From assembly GCF_000247815.1 (NCBI RefSeq), contig NC_021674.1, forward strand, positions 25,794,331 through 25,858,330: a stretch of 64,000 bases of DNA, given 5' to 3'. This DNA comes from Ficedula albicollis (lineage: Eukaryota; Chordata; Aves; Passeriformes; Muscicapidae). The position numbers and the translations under genes were made by a program. The notes under the pieces were generated by a model. That model did no database searches. It worked only from the letters and a program-made list of their open reading frames with translations, and was not told the DNA's origin. Shown piece by piece: positions 1 through 10,554 of this stretch (positions are counted from its first letter, which is position 1; each line of letters begins with the position of its first letter).

Positions 1-1530
1 AGTGTGCTTTGGCAGCAAAGTAAGTGAGCAAAACAGCTCTTTGCCTGTGAAGTGATATTTTTTGGCTCAGTCTCAATTTGTACAGGAGGACATCCACACT
101 GAGCTTTCCAAGCTACTTGCATTGCTGCCTTTACCTGGTGCACTATTTCTATTACTTCTTGCAATACTTCAGCTAAAAAGCATGCAACTGTAGATAGCAG
201 AGTTCTCACTTCCCAGCCGTAAGGCAGCATGGCACAGCACAAGTCAATGTATAATTGCTGAACTTTGAAGGCTTTTTTGCCCAGCCATCTGCTGGTCAGC
301 AACACAGGCTGACAACCCTGATTCCTCTCTTTGTATCCAGTGTTGCATTACCTCTGGTGCAGGTTGGGCTGCACACAGCAGAGCACAACCAGGAGCTGCT
401 CCTCTCACCTAATGAAGGAGACCAAAATCTTAAAGAAGATTGAGAGACTTGTTTTAGAAAGCAGCAGTGTCTTTAAAGGCATCAGAATGGACATGAAAAG
501 GCTCTTTAGTCTTTTAGAGAAAGGTATAACAAAGACCGGTAGTTGGAGGGTGATGCCAAATGAATTCAAAGTAAGTTAGGCACAGATTTTTCAAAATACA
601 AGTGATTAACTACAGGAACACACTGGAAGGGAAAATAATGAATCGATGGTTTTGTTCAATGTCTTCATATTCCTTCCAAGCACAACCTAAGATGATGAAT
701 TTCAGTGAAGCACAAGTTATTACCTCTTGTTATGAAGGTAACATAAGAAAACAGAGTGGTGCAAGGACTCAGACTACATGAAAAATTTGTCTTTTCTAAC
801 TTTAAACCCCCAGATGTCTGAAACTGTGGTAAGCCCATTTTTGGGGTGGGTTTTCTTTCTGTTCTAACAGAACATATGATTTCCTGCTAATATGTGGCAT
901 ACTAAACACTTTTTTGTGTTCAACTCAAGAGTTGCAGATCCTGCAGCTCTTTCTGCCTTTGGTAGGTCTTCATTTTGAAAAGTAAGTCAGTAGAGATTTT
1001 TCTTTTCTGAAGTATCTGTCCATTCCTAAGCCACCGAGGTGGTTCTCCCTTCTTCATGTGAGCTTTGAGCACCACCCCAGATGTCTGAAACTCTGTGGTA
1101 AGCCCATTTTTGGGGTGGGTTTTCTTGTTCTAACAGAACATATGATTTCCTGCTAATATGTGGCATACTAAACACTTTTTTGTGTTCAACTCCTCTCTTC
1201 TAACACATATGATTTCCTGCTAATATGTGGCATACTAAACACTTTTTTGTGTTCAACTCAAGAGTTGCAGATCCTGCAGCTCTTTCTGCCTTTGGTAGGT
1301 CTTCATTTTGAAAAGTAAGTCAGTAGAGATTTTTCTTTTCTGAAGTATCTGTCCATTCCTAAGCCACCGAGGTGGTTCTCCCTTCTTCATGTGAGCTTTG
1401 AGCACCAATCCTGAGCTTTTTGAAGCAGACACACAGTGCTGAAGAACTGTGAATAGAATATTGTAGACTGGCTTTTAATTCTGATATTTCTTTCATTGAA
1501 GGAAAGTTTGCCCATGTTTCTTAAACCCAG
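1..1530 (+). other. PLB1: PLB1 intron, 5' part of window
   Basis: This is non-coding sequence upstream of the first recognisable PLB1 exon, and I found no other PLB1 exon in it. Its 3' half is internally repetitive. A unit beginning at 872 recurs at 1138 and 1205, and the stretch 903-1073 recurs at 1238-1409 and again at 2568-2739. The short open frames at 255-443 and 331-579 match no family I know and lack splice context. Confidence 0.6.
872..1260. repeat. Short tandem triplication (about 55-bp core)
   Basis: Three copies of a core beginning ACATATGATTTCCTGC start at 872, 1138 and 1205. Copies 1 and 2 also share upstream sequence starting at 811 and 1078. The arrangement is nested with the larger 1,330-bp duplication that begins near 1236, so this intron has gone through several copying steps or has been assembled with repeated read ends. 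Confidence 0.85.
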
Positions 1531-1583
1531 AGGAAGATTCTTCAGAATTACAAGAAATTAAGAGAGTTAACAGAGATTTTCAG
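1531..1583 (+). CDS. PLB1: PLB1 coding exon, copy 1 (53 bp)
   Basis: This internal exon lies in the last lipase repeat of phospholipase B1. The acceptor is CTTAAACCCAG before 1531 and the donor is CAG/GTAATG at 1584. Two bases complete a codon begun in an upstream exon, and 17 codons follow (EDSSELQEIKRVNRDFQ), ending in phase 0. This joins directly to the 4236 exon to read NRDFQ then [12 protein letters not shown], a helical stretch of the kind that precedes the conserved EDFAVV block in PLB1 repeats. The exon is short and its identity rests mainly on the clean phase and joined reading. An identical copy lies 1,330 bp downstream. Confidence 0.75.
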
Positions 1584-2860
1584 GTAATGCACTGATTCTG
1601 TAACTGGTCATCTTCACTTGTGTCTTTTTATATTGCTTCTCTCACTGCCCTTCCTGTCGTGCATATCCTCAGCATACAATACAGAGAGGGATAACTGGAA
1701 AACAACTTGGCTACAGCCTAATCAAAACCCTCCCCAGCTAACCAGTTAGCAGCAGTGCAAGCTTCCCACATTGCCTTATGACTTGACCTCGGTTCTGAGT
1801 TGGATGCAGATGGAGACCAGACCAGTTCTGTTTCCAGCTGCTGTTTCAGCAGCCGAAAAGGATTTAGTAATGATGACTGCTTTGTTGATATGTGTTTGTC
1901 TCTTATGAGTCCAATGAGTAGCTCACATGAATTAACATGTCACTGCAAGAGTGACAAATGACCTTGGATCAGCTATTTTGTGGTTACTCTTAGCAGAAGA
2001 AATTAACTAAACCAACCATGGGCCAGCTTGCTATCTGAGAGTAACTTTTCATAGCCTCAGGCATAAGATTCACTCAAAATTAACAGAGGCTATAAATAGC
2101 TATTGGAGCAGAAGCTTTTTCCATCGATGTTCTTATGAATACAGGAATCACTGTATCAGATCACATTATGTTCTCCATTCTGGCTCCGGCAGTGGCTGTT
2201 GCCCAATGAATCTGACAAAGCTCAAGAAATTCACCCTGGGTAACGCTTGTAGAAGCCTACTAAAGGGGTCATTTCCTTAACTAAGGAAGAGGGATTGGGA
2301 ATGTTTTGAGATATGATCAGGAGCATTAGCATTTATACACATAAGATGGCAAGTTGCAGTGAGGTAGGTTTTTTTATTTGTATGAATGTCTGTGACCATA
2401 ATTTTTGAAAGTGGCAGGTAATTTTTCAATGTTAAGTATTATTTTAATTCAAGCACACCTTCTAAAAAATCAAGCAAGCTTCAGCCTCAAGTTGGCATTC
2501 TGGACTCATTTTTCACTTCTAAAAATGTTGGCCTTGTTCCTTTTCTTTATAATTTTCTTCAAATTTAAACACTTTTTTGTGTTCAACTCAAGAGTTGCAG
2601 ATCCTGCAGCTCTTTCTGCCTTTGGTAGGTCTTCATTTTGAAAAGTAAGTCAGTAGAGATTTTTCTTTTCTGAAATATCTGTCCATTCCTAAGCCACCGA
2701 GGTGGTTCTCCCTTCTTCATGTGAGCTTTGAGCACCAATCCTGAGCTTTTTGAAGCAGACACACAGTGCTGAAGAACTGTGAATAGAATATTGTAGACTG
2801 GCTTTTAATTCTGATATTTCTTTCATTGAAGGAAAGTTTGCCCATGTTTCTTAAACCCAG

Positions 2861-2913
2861 AGGAAGATTCTTCAGAATTACAAGAAATTAAGAGAGTTAA
2901 CAGAGATTTTCAG
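2861..2913 (+). CDS. PLB1: PLB1 coding exon, copy 2 (53 bp, duplicated)
   Basis: The sequence is identical to the 1531-1583 exon, and the acceptor and donor are intact. Since 53 is not a multiple of three, splicing copy 1 to copy 2 would shift the frame and abolish the catalytic Asp/His block downstream. Only one copy can serve in a functional mRNA, so the pair must be mutually exclusive, one must be silent, or the duplication is an assembly error. The sequence gives no reason to prefer either copy. Confidence 0.7.
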
Positions 2914-4235
2914 GTAATGCACTGATTCTGTAACTGGTCATCTTCGCTTGTGTCTTTTTATATTGCTTCTCTCACTGCCCTTCCTGTCGTGCATATCCTC
3001 AGCATACAATACAGAGAGGGATAACTGGAAAACAACTTGGCTACAGCCTAATCAAAACCCTCCCCAGCTAACCAGTTAGCAGCAGTGCAAGCTTCCCACA
3101 TTGCCTTATGACTTGACCTCGGTTCTGAGTTGGATGCAGATGGAGACCAGACCAGTTCTGTTTCCAGCTGCTGTTTCAGCAGCCGAAAAGGATTTAGTAA
3201 TGATGACTGCTTTGTTGATATGTGTTTGTCTCTTATGAGTCCAATGAGTAGCTCACATGAATTAACATGTCACTGCAAGAGTGACAAATGACCTTGGATC
3301 AGCTATTTTGTGGTTACTCTTAGCAGAAGAAATTAACTAAACCAACCATGGGCCAGCTTGCTATCTGAGAGTAACTTTTCATAGCCTCAGGCATAAGATT
3401 CACTCAAAATTAACAGAGGCTATAAATAGCTATTGGAGCAGAAGCTTTTTCCATCGATGTTCTTATGAATACAGGAATCACTGTATCAGATCACATTATG
3501 TTCTCCATTCTGGCTCCGGCAGTGGCTGTTGCCCAATGAATCTGACAAAGCTCAAGAAATTCACCCTGGGTAACGCTTGTAGAAGCCTACTAAAGGGGTC
3601 ATTTCCTTAACTAAGGAAGAGGGATTGGGAATGTTTTGAGATATGATCAGGAGCATTAGCATTTATACACATAAGATGGCAAGTTGCAGTGAGGTAGGTT
3701 TTTTTATTTGTATGAATGTCTGTGACCATAATTTTTGAAAGTGGCAGGTAATTTTTCAATGTTAAGTATTATTTTAATTCAAGCACACCTTCTAAAAAAT
3801 CAAGCAAGCTTCAGCCTCAAGTTGGCATTCTGGACTCATTTGTCACTTCTAAAAATGTTGGCCTTGTTCCTTTTCTTTATAATTTTCTTCAAATTTTAAT
3901 CTCATTGAAATTGCACAGTCTTGGTTTCTATAAGTAAGGTCTGAACTACTTTTTTTCTGTATTTTTTTTTATTAAGCAACTTTATATTTTTTACTTTTTT
4001 GTTTGTTTGAAATAATCCAGATCTGTGTGTTTTCCTCATGGAAATCTCTTCACAGACCAAATTATTTTCTTAGCCACTTTCTTGATTTGCTTTATAACAT
4101 TTAGCTGGATTTACACTAACGATTTACGGCTTCCTACACTGCAAGATGTGTAATCTGCATGTTTCTGATAGCTGACAAATGTTAGACGAGCCTTGCAAGT
4201 AACTCTTCTGTTTTCACTAATTACACTGTGTGCAG

Positions 4236-4340
4236 GCTGAAACCTTGCAGCTGATCAACAGCGGCTGGTACGAGCAGAGGGAGGACTTTGCTGTTGTCAT
4301 CCAGCCATTTTTCCAGAACACCTTAGTGCCCCTGGATATT
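4236..4340 (+). CDS. PLB1: PLB1 coding exon with EDFAVV-QPFFQNT block (105 bp)
   Basis: The exon has 35 codons in phase 0 at both ends. It is bounded by a pyrimidine-rich acceptor ending TGTGTGCAG and by the donor ATT/GTGAGT at 4341. The peptide contains [16 protein letters not shown] followed by [13 protein letters not shown]. The REDFAVV and QPFFQNT stretch is characteristic of the lipase repeats of phospholipase B1, a GDSL/SGNH hydrolase. This enzyme removes fatty acids from both positions of glycerophospholipids and acts on retinyl esters at the brush-border surface. The exon supplies core fold strands just ahead of the catalytic Asp/His block. It is single-copy here, although the recognised exons on both sides are duplicated. 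Confidence 0.92.
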
Positions 4341-5427
4341 GTGAGTGCTGTTTTGCTTTCCCATTATGCCAGAGCCAGTATCTTGATTTTTCTTAAGCCA
4401 GTAAGATCCATGCACAAGGACTGTGTCTTCTTCTCTTTGCACAGCCTAGGGACACAGCGTGGAATTTGTGGTAAGAAGTGAGAGAGGAGAAGGCAGGAAG
4501 TCTCACAGGAAGGCAAGAAGATTCACAGTGCTGCCTGTGAATCAAAATGGCTTTAGGAATAGTTTATGCACCCATAAACTAGGCACCCTCTGACTTCCCC
4601 TAAACTGCATGTTGCTTCCCTTGTTGGGGAGGTTGGTTAGCATTCACCACAGTTTCCCGATTTAGGTTATGGAATGTGTTCAGGTTTTCTTCAAATGGAG
4701 ACCAGCACTTGAGTGTCTGACTCATCCAAGCATAGAAACAGGAAGCAGCCTTTGAAACCAAACACTGATTCTCCTTCTTTTCTCTAGCCTTAGCATTATG
4801 TATTCTGTGTAGTTAAGGATACAAATATCCAGCATGAATCCTCATCAAAACAACCCAGTTTTGCATAGTATTGATACTTTTTTTTATACCATCCTCATTG
4901 TTTTTTTTCCTGTCAGCCTGCAAGGTAGGCCAATGGTCACCATACAGGTAGTGATGAGGCAAATACCCCCTAAGAGAGACATTTGCCACAGCTGGATAAG
5001 CCCACCATTTTTATTGTTATCTGAAATTCAGCAGAAATTTCAACACTTGAAAGGCTGTAAGTCTGAGTCACAGAAGTTTAAAAAGCAAAAATAAGCACTT
5101 TTATATCAGTCCTGTACAAAATGGAATGTGGGTCAATGGCAGGGTCTGTGTAACAGCTGTGACTGTTGGCTTAATGATAAGTATAGTTTTGTTATGAAAA
5201 TTTTTGTGTGAAGTTCAACAGGCTGCATTGCATAGAAGGTCTCAAGGTGCAGTACTCAGCCCATAGTTAGGAGCACCTAATTTTATTTCCAGTGTGAAAA
5301 CATGAGCATATTGCCTTTAGGAAGATACAAAATTGTGGTCTGTCAAGTACAGTACATTATTAGATATAATATGTCAGATCTCAAAGACTGGAATTTGCTG
5401 AGAAATAAAGTTTTGCTTTTATTGCAG

Positions 5428-5523
5428 ATCGACATGCCAGATATGAGTTTCTTTGCTGCAGACTGCTTTCATTTCAGTGTAAGAGGCTATGCTGAGATGG
5501 CCATGGCTCTCTGGAATAACATG
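5428..5523 (+). CDS. PLB1: PLB1 exon with catalytic Asp/His block, copy 1 (96 bp)
   Basis: The exon has 32 codons and is in phase 0 at both ends. Its acceptor is TTTTGCTTTTATTGCAG and its donor is ATG/GTAAGG at 5524. The peptide begins [17 protein letters not shown] and ends ALWNNM. DCFH at exon residues 12-15 is the D-x-x-H block of GDSL hydrolases, which supplies the catalytic aspartate and histidine. [14 protein letters not shown] and AMALWNNM are highly typical of PLB1. The open frame runs on into both flanking introns for some distance, but the splice signals and family match end at these borders. Confidence 0.93.
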
Positions 5524-6087
5524 GTAAGGGGTTACAACTTAGATCCCTGTGTGCTTGTGGTAGCAGTAGCTAAAAAGATCATGAGAATGGTGTCTGAAAC
5601 AGAAGAGTAAGCAAGACATAAAACTGATATCCTAACAAGAGGGAGTTGCTCAGCTCTGAGGTTCTTCTCATTCTGCATTGCTTAGGAATGCAAGAGTGTT
5701 AATGTAAAGAAAAATTCCTTTTTGATTTGGTAAATAGCTTAAAACAAAAAATAGCTTAAAAACAAAAAGTGCTGTACAAAATGGAATGTGGGTCAATGGC
5801 AGGGTCTGTGTAACAGCTGTGACTGTTGGCTTAATGATAAGTATAGTTTTGTTATGAAAATTTTTGTGTGAAGTTCAACAGGCTGCATTGCATAGAAGGT
5901 CTCAAGGTGCAGTACTCAGCCCATAGTTAGGAGCACCTAATTTTATTTCCAGTGTGAAAACATGAGCATATTGCCTTTAGGAAGATACAAAATTGTGGTC
6001 TGTCAAGTACAGTACATTATTAGATATAATATGTCAGATCTCAAAGACTGGAATTTGCTGAGAAATAAAGTTTTGCTTTTATTGCAG

Positions 6088-6183
6088 ATCGACATGCCAG
6101 ATATGAGTTTCTTTGCTGCAGACTGCTTTCATTTCAGTGTAAGAGGCTATGCTGAGATGGCCATGGCTCTCTGGAATAACATG
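6088..6183 (+). CDS. PLB1: PLB1 exon with catalytic Asp/His block, copy 2 (96 bp, duplicated)
   Basis: This is an exact copy of the 5428-5523 exon 660 bp downstream, with the same acceptor and donor. Because 96 is divisible by three and both ends are phase 0, including both copies keeps the frame and adds 32 residues carrying a second D-x-x-H block. Such a protein would have an extra loop next to the active site and might not fold. Skipping one copy restores the normal protein. Whether the copy exists in the genome or only in the assembly cannot be told from this sequence. Confidence 0.85.
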
Positions 6184-6400
6184 GTAAGGGGTTACAACTT
6201 AGATCCCTGTGTGCTTGTGGTAGCAGTAGCTAAAAAGATCATGAGAATGGTGTCTGAAACAGAAGAGTAAGCAAGACATAAAACTGATATCCTAACAAGA
6301 GGGAGTTGCTCAGCTCTGAGGTTCTTCTCATTCTGCATTGCTTAGGAATGCAAGAGTGTTAATGTAAAGAAAAATTCCTTTTTGATTTGGTAAATAGCTT

Positions 6401-9400
6401 GCATTAAAAACAAAAAGTGAGCCTCGTTAAACATTCAGTTCTGTAGGTTTGCTGAAAATGTCTGTTCAATGAGCTTGCCCTTCTTCAGCAAATTCTGTTA
6501 TATTTATTAAGAAAACATATATGTGACTGAATTTTTGCTGCCATTAATAGTGTGGACATGTTGTACCACCCACTCCTGTATTTGAGGCAGTTTTGAAGTC
6601 ACTAAAACTACTGGGGGGCTGAAATCAAACTTATGATGCTTGTAATCACATTCCATCTGTCATTTTGGGGGAAATGATAGCTTTCAAATAGTGTTGGAAG
6701 AAGGTGTCAGAGGCACATGCTAGACTTGATAACTCCAAGGTCACAGTTGCTTTCAGAAACATTTCCCCACATTGGCAGGAAGACTATGGTATTTTTATGC
6801 CACAGCAACATCTCCTCCCCTTGCCTTGTAAACATCAGTAGCCAAATACATTGTGCTAGCAGAAATCCTCCATCCTGCTTTGTACAAGAAACAAGCATAA
6901 ATGGAGGAGAGCTTCTTTTCTGTCCAAGTAGAAGTTTAAGCAAGATGAGAAACTTACAGGATACCCCAGAATGAGCTTGAAAATAAGGACTGGAAAATGC
7001 AGGGCAGGAATCTGTGCAGTTGCCCAGTATAGGATATGAGCTGTAGGTCCAGGCTTATAGAATGTACAATGCAAGCACATGCTCAGTGTAATTGATTTGT
7101 GCACGCACAGCAAATCTGCCTGTTTTCCATCAGGCTTCCCTGTCTGGGACTCCAGATGACAGCAGGCTGGTAGGTTTCACTCTGCTTCATAGCTTAAGCA
7201 GGGCTAATGGTGGGCCAGAAACCCCAGGCAAATGGAGAAAAATTCAAGTTGAGCATGGCTGAGAGATTCAAGAAAAAAAAGGGACAGTACCTGGGCATAT
7301 GGCGGTCTTAAATTGGGTTTCTGTTGCCATGTGGTATTCCTATTGGCCATTACTCATTCCTGAATCACCATCAGTCTTTTTCCCTATGCCACCAGAGGTT
7401 TTTTTTTTTTCCAGACTGTCACTCATTTCCTACGCATATAAGGATATTGACACAAAGCTTTCTACTGGGGTGGCAGAGATCAGGTTTTTACTGATGCAAA
7501 GCGCAACTATTCCCTGCCATAGAGATCTGTGGGTCTATGCCAACTGCAGATATTGCTGTTTACTATTTAAATCTAGTTCTTGTAACACATCCCTGCTTTT
7601 CCCTTGCAGTCCTTGTACGGCAAGGCTGTGCAAGCTTACTGTAAGGCTGAATTGTTTCCCTGTTCCCTGAAAAGCTCAGCAGGCTGCAGGCTTATGGCCA
7701 AATGACACGGATTCTTGTCAGTGCACATAAAGGGCCAGACTGTGCCTGGCCACTGTGTGGGTATGCAGGGATTGGGATGGTTTATGGAGTCTCTCCCTCA
7801 CCATAATGTTCTTCACCCTTTTGGCTTTGTGCAAAACAAAGTGTGCTCCTGCTCTCTGAAGTCAGAGGACTCTGTAGACTTAAGGGGTTTCCACTGGTCC
7901 CAAGCCCACCTTGTCAGGTCTTTGGCCGAGATGAAGACACATGGACAATGTTTGGTTTGTGCTCTTCCTCCATGCTGGCCACATGCTCTAGAGGAGCTGT
8001 GGGTACTTTCAGAACTTGTCCTATATGTTCAGGGACGGGAGCATACTGTTTTCTTCAAACTCAGAAGCTAATGTTTCTGAAGGACAGATTGCACAGAGAT
8101 GAAGTAAGCATGGGTGGTTACAGAATTTTTGCATTTTATCATACTTTGTCTGGGCTCTGTGCCAGAATCCTTACCAAGTGCCCTGGCATGGGAAGAATTA
8201 CAATTATCTACAAATAACCAGTTGCACCGCAGGCAGAGTGGTGCGAGATGCGAGCCACACATCATACAAATAACAGCTGTTCCCTTTAAGGTGCAGCAAA
8301 ACGACCAAATTCAGTCTCCACTGCATTAGCTAGTGGGTGGCCAAGTGCTTAGGAGTCGTGAAAGAGTCCATCAGGACCCTACAACAATCAGCAAAACTTG
8401 GCATCCTGTTTTGCTTCTCATCTTCTCTTCACTTGTTAGCTTTCTTCTCTTCCCTTGTTATATTTTCTGTGGTTCATATATTTTTACTTTTCAGTCTCTG
8501 CTAGCTTCTGGTTTTTAAAATTTTCTTATTAAAAATGAACTTGAGAGAGAAAGTATTCTCAGTGTTTCCATATGAGAATCTTATGGATGATTTTTTTTTC
8601 CATGTTGTGTGGGTCTTGTTGCTATATTGTTTCTCTTCAGCATGCAGCTGACACTTTAATCCCTTGAGGACAGTAAATGCCTGTATGGACAATGGCAGAA
8701 GCAACAGCCCTCTGTGCTGTATTCCCAGAAGTGCTGGATGACAATTTTGCAGTTCTCTGTGGACCAATCTTGAAGTCATTACTTCAGGCATGTCCATGCA
8801 ACAGTTGTAAACACTTCAGTTAACATGGCTGAGCAAGCCTCTACTCGTTAGCTTAGCTATGGCAACCGGTGGTATGTGCACTCCTAGCCAAGCACAGCTG
8901 CCTGCTGCTAGCCTGGGCATATTTTATGTTGGGTTGGAAATGGGCTCAGGGTGAGCCTATGGTCAGCTATTGCAATTTAACTGACAACTGATAACATAAA
9001 AGGCTCTGTTTAACTCACTTCTTGCAAGATTGTGAATGCAACCTCAGCTAAAATTCCCAGGGAATTTCCTGTCTGAGTGAAGACTGCAGAAGTGGTGCCA
9101 TCCCCTCTCTGTAACTCTGTCATTTCTGAAGTAACTCCTATCACCATGCCACCTAGGTACCTTTCTTTAAGTAATATGCTAATTAATATGTGTAACATCT
9201 GTCATGTGGGTTTTTTCCTTTGTGGTTTACACTGCAATTTGAGATGAGTGCATGGTAGAACTGGGTGTAATAGTGAACCACTTTGCTTTAGCTGAATATT
9301 TAAAATATTGTGTTCAGAGCAATGCAAAAGGAAGAAACACTTATTCTATTCCTTGCCTCTGAGGGAGTTATTCTGCAGCCAGTACATTGGATTCTCAATG

Positions 9401-9574
9401 TCTTCGGTTCACAAGTGTTAAAATGTTTGCAAACTTTCCTCTGCTCCTTCTACCACACTTCTTCATTACTGCAAGCAGCAAAAGATTGGATAAGAAGTTG
9501 TAGCTGTCTGAATCAAGAGAGTCTGAGAAGAAAAAATTCATCATTATGTTTAACATTGCTTTTCTCTTCTTCAG
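6401..9574 (+). other. PLB1: PLB1 intron
   Basis: This 3.2-kb stretch separates the catalytic-block exon from the stalk exon. Several open frames of 60 to 124 codons occur (for example 7299-7670 and 7843-8217), but they overlap one another in different frames, match no family I recognise and have no supporting splice context. I see no clear mobile element here. Confidence 0.6.
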
Positions 9575-9649
9575 CTGGAGCCAGTTGGTGAAAAGCAGTC
9601 CTACAACAACTTTACCCAAGACAGATCAAAACTCAAGTGTCCAAACCCT
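9575..9649 (+). CDS. PLB1: PLB1 exon following the lipase repeat (75 bp)
   Basis: The exon has 25 codons in phase 0. The acceptor is GCTTTTCTCTTCTTCAG and the strong donor is CCT/GTAAGT at 9650. The peptide reads [15 protein letters not shown] then [15 protein letters not shown] directly after ALWNNM, followed by NNFT and a KLKCP-type cysteine motif, is the expected close of the last PLB1 lipase repeat before the membrane-proximal stalk. NFT is a possible N-glycosylation site. Confidence 0.93.
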
Positions 9650-10136
9650 GTAAGTAAAGATCAAGGTGCTCTCTCTCCATTAATTACCTCTATTTTTTCT
9701 CCTTTCTTCACACTGGTAGAGCTCTTTAAAAGAATATCTTTGTGAAAGTTTCAAATAGCTAAAATATACTCCCGTTTTGTTATAGACAGGGAAATCTACT
9801 TAAGATTTAAGACAAAAAGCTTTATCGTCACTGTAGTGGGAAGCCTCTCATTAAAACTTCTTCTAATGGGTCTATGTATTCCCATTTGCTTGTTTGCAGC
9901 AAGCAAATTAGGAAGTGATGCCACCACTCCTGATTCTGAGGTGGCTTCTGTTTTGTGTTCTCAGAATTTTCAGGCAATAGAGCAGGAGAGTGTTTGGGCT
10001 GAGATAGAGAGAAGGCAAAACCAGGTGACTGTCTAAAGATCTACCATTCCTCTCAGAGAAGGGGCAGTGGCACATTGTAGGAATACTGCCCCTTGAGTGC
10101 TCGGTGGTAAATAAAGCCTTTGCTCTCCCTTTGTAG

Positions 10137-10358
10137 GAGAAACCTTTTCTTTCCACACGAAGAAATAGTGGATTTGGAAATTCAGATCTCAACCTGGGGA
10201 ACAGGGAATCTTCAGTCCCCTACTGGGCTGCCATTGTGACTGCAGTAGCCGGGGTCCTGGTGGGTTCCTTACTTGGCTGGATTGTGTCTCGAAGAGGAAC
10301 CAAGAAGCACCAACGTAAGGCTGACACAGAAAACAACATTAAAATGACCTCTCTGTAG
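10137..10358 (+). CDS. PLB1: PLB1 last coding exon: stalk, transmembrane helix, cytoplasmic tail
   Basis: The exon has 73 codons plus a TAG stop at 10356, after the acceptor TCTCCCTTTGTAG. Residues 1-26 form a polar stalk starting EKPFLSTRRNSGFG. Residues about 27-50 (VPYWAAIVTAVAG then VLVGSLLGWIV) form one hydrophobic helix. Residues 51-73 are a basic tail beginning SRRGTKKHQRK and ending MTSL. This is the C-terminal anchor of a type I membrane protein and matches the usual layout of PLB1, which also ends in a short basic tail with a hydrophobic last residue. A good donor (CAAC/GTAAGG) at 10315 lies inside the coding part and could allow a different tail. Confidence 0.93.
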   Translation, partial: EKPFLSTRRNSGFGNSDLNLGNRESSVPYWAAIVTAVAGVLVGSLLGWIVSRRGTKKHQRKADTENNIKMTSL

Positions 10359-10445
10359 CACAAGTGAAACAAACATCTTTCTCTGATGAAACTGCTCTCT
10401 GCTGTGACAAAAAAGTAGCAGAATAAAAAACCTGTTTGATATGAA
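10359..10445 (+). other. PLB1: PLB1 3' UTR (short)
   Basis: This is non-coding sequence between the PLB1 stop and the expected cleavage point just past the AATAAA signal at 10422. The end is inferred from the usual 10-30 base spacing. A longer 3' UTR using a later signal cannot be excluded, but an LTR begins only about 110 bp further on. Confidence 0.5.
10422..10427 (+). terminator. Poly(A) signal AATAAA for PLB1
   Basis: A canonical AATAAA hexamer lies 64 bases after the PLB1 stop codon. T-rich sequence follows (CCTGTTTG), as expected for a downstream cleavage element. Confidence 0.6.
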
Positions 10446-10554
10446 TGAAGCTTCTTGGTTGCCCAGGAATTTTTGGGCCAGATAACGTTGATCAATAATG
10501 TATTTTAGAGTTATCATCTGTGGACCAGTCAAGTGGAGGATGAAGTTCAAAGCA

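Larger units (their letters stand above)
1236..3896. repeat. 1,330-bp tandem duplication containing a PLB1 exon
   Basis: Positions 1236-2565 and 2566-3895 are two head-to-tail copies with a constant offset of 1,330. Reading them side by side I see only three differences: 1345 versus 2675 (g/a), 1616 versus 2946 (a/g), and 2512 versus 3842 (t/g). Each copy carries the whole 53-bp exon with its acceptor and donor. Such high identity means either a very recent duplication or a false duplication in the assembly. Confidence 0.95.
5112..6400. repeat. 660-bp tandem duplication containing the PLB1 catalytic Asp/His exon
   Basis: Positions 5112-5740 and 5772-6400 are identical as far as I can read, with a constant offset of 660. 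The copies are joined by about 31 bp of A-rich sequence in which fragments of the unit end (TAGCTT and AAAAACAAAAAGTG) are repeated. Each copy holds a complete 96-bp exon with splice sites. The scrambled A-rich junction would fit slippage or misjoining at an A-rich sequence. Confidence 0.95.

Noticed and set aside
5302..5610. A 102-codon single-exon gene, present twice (also 5962-6270)
   Set aside because: Only the central 32 codons match PLB1, and they are bounded by good splice sites; the rest is intron that happens to be open.
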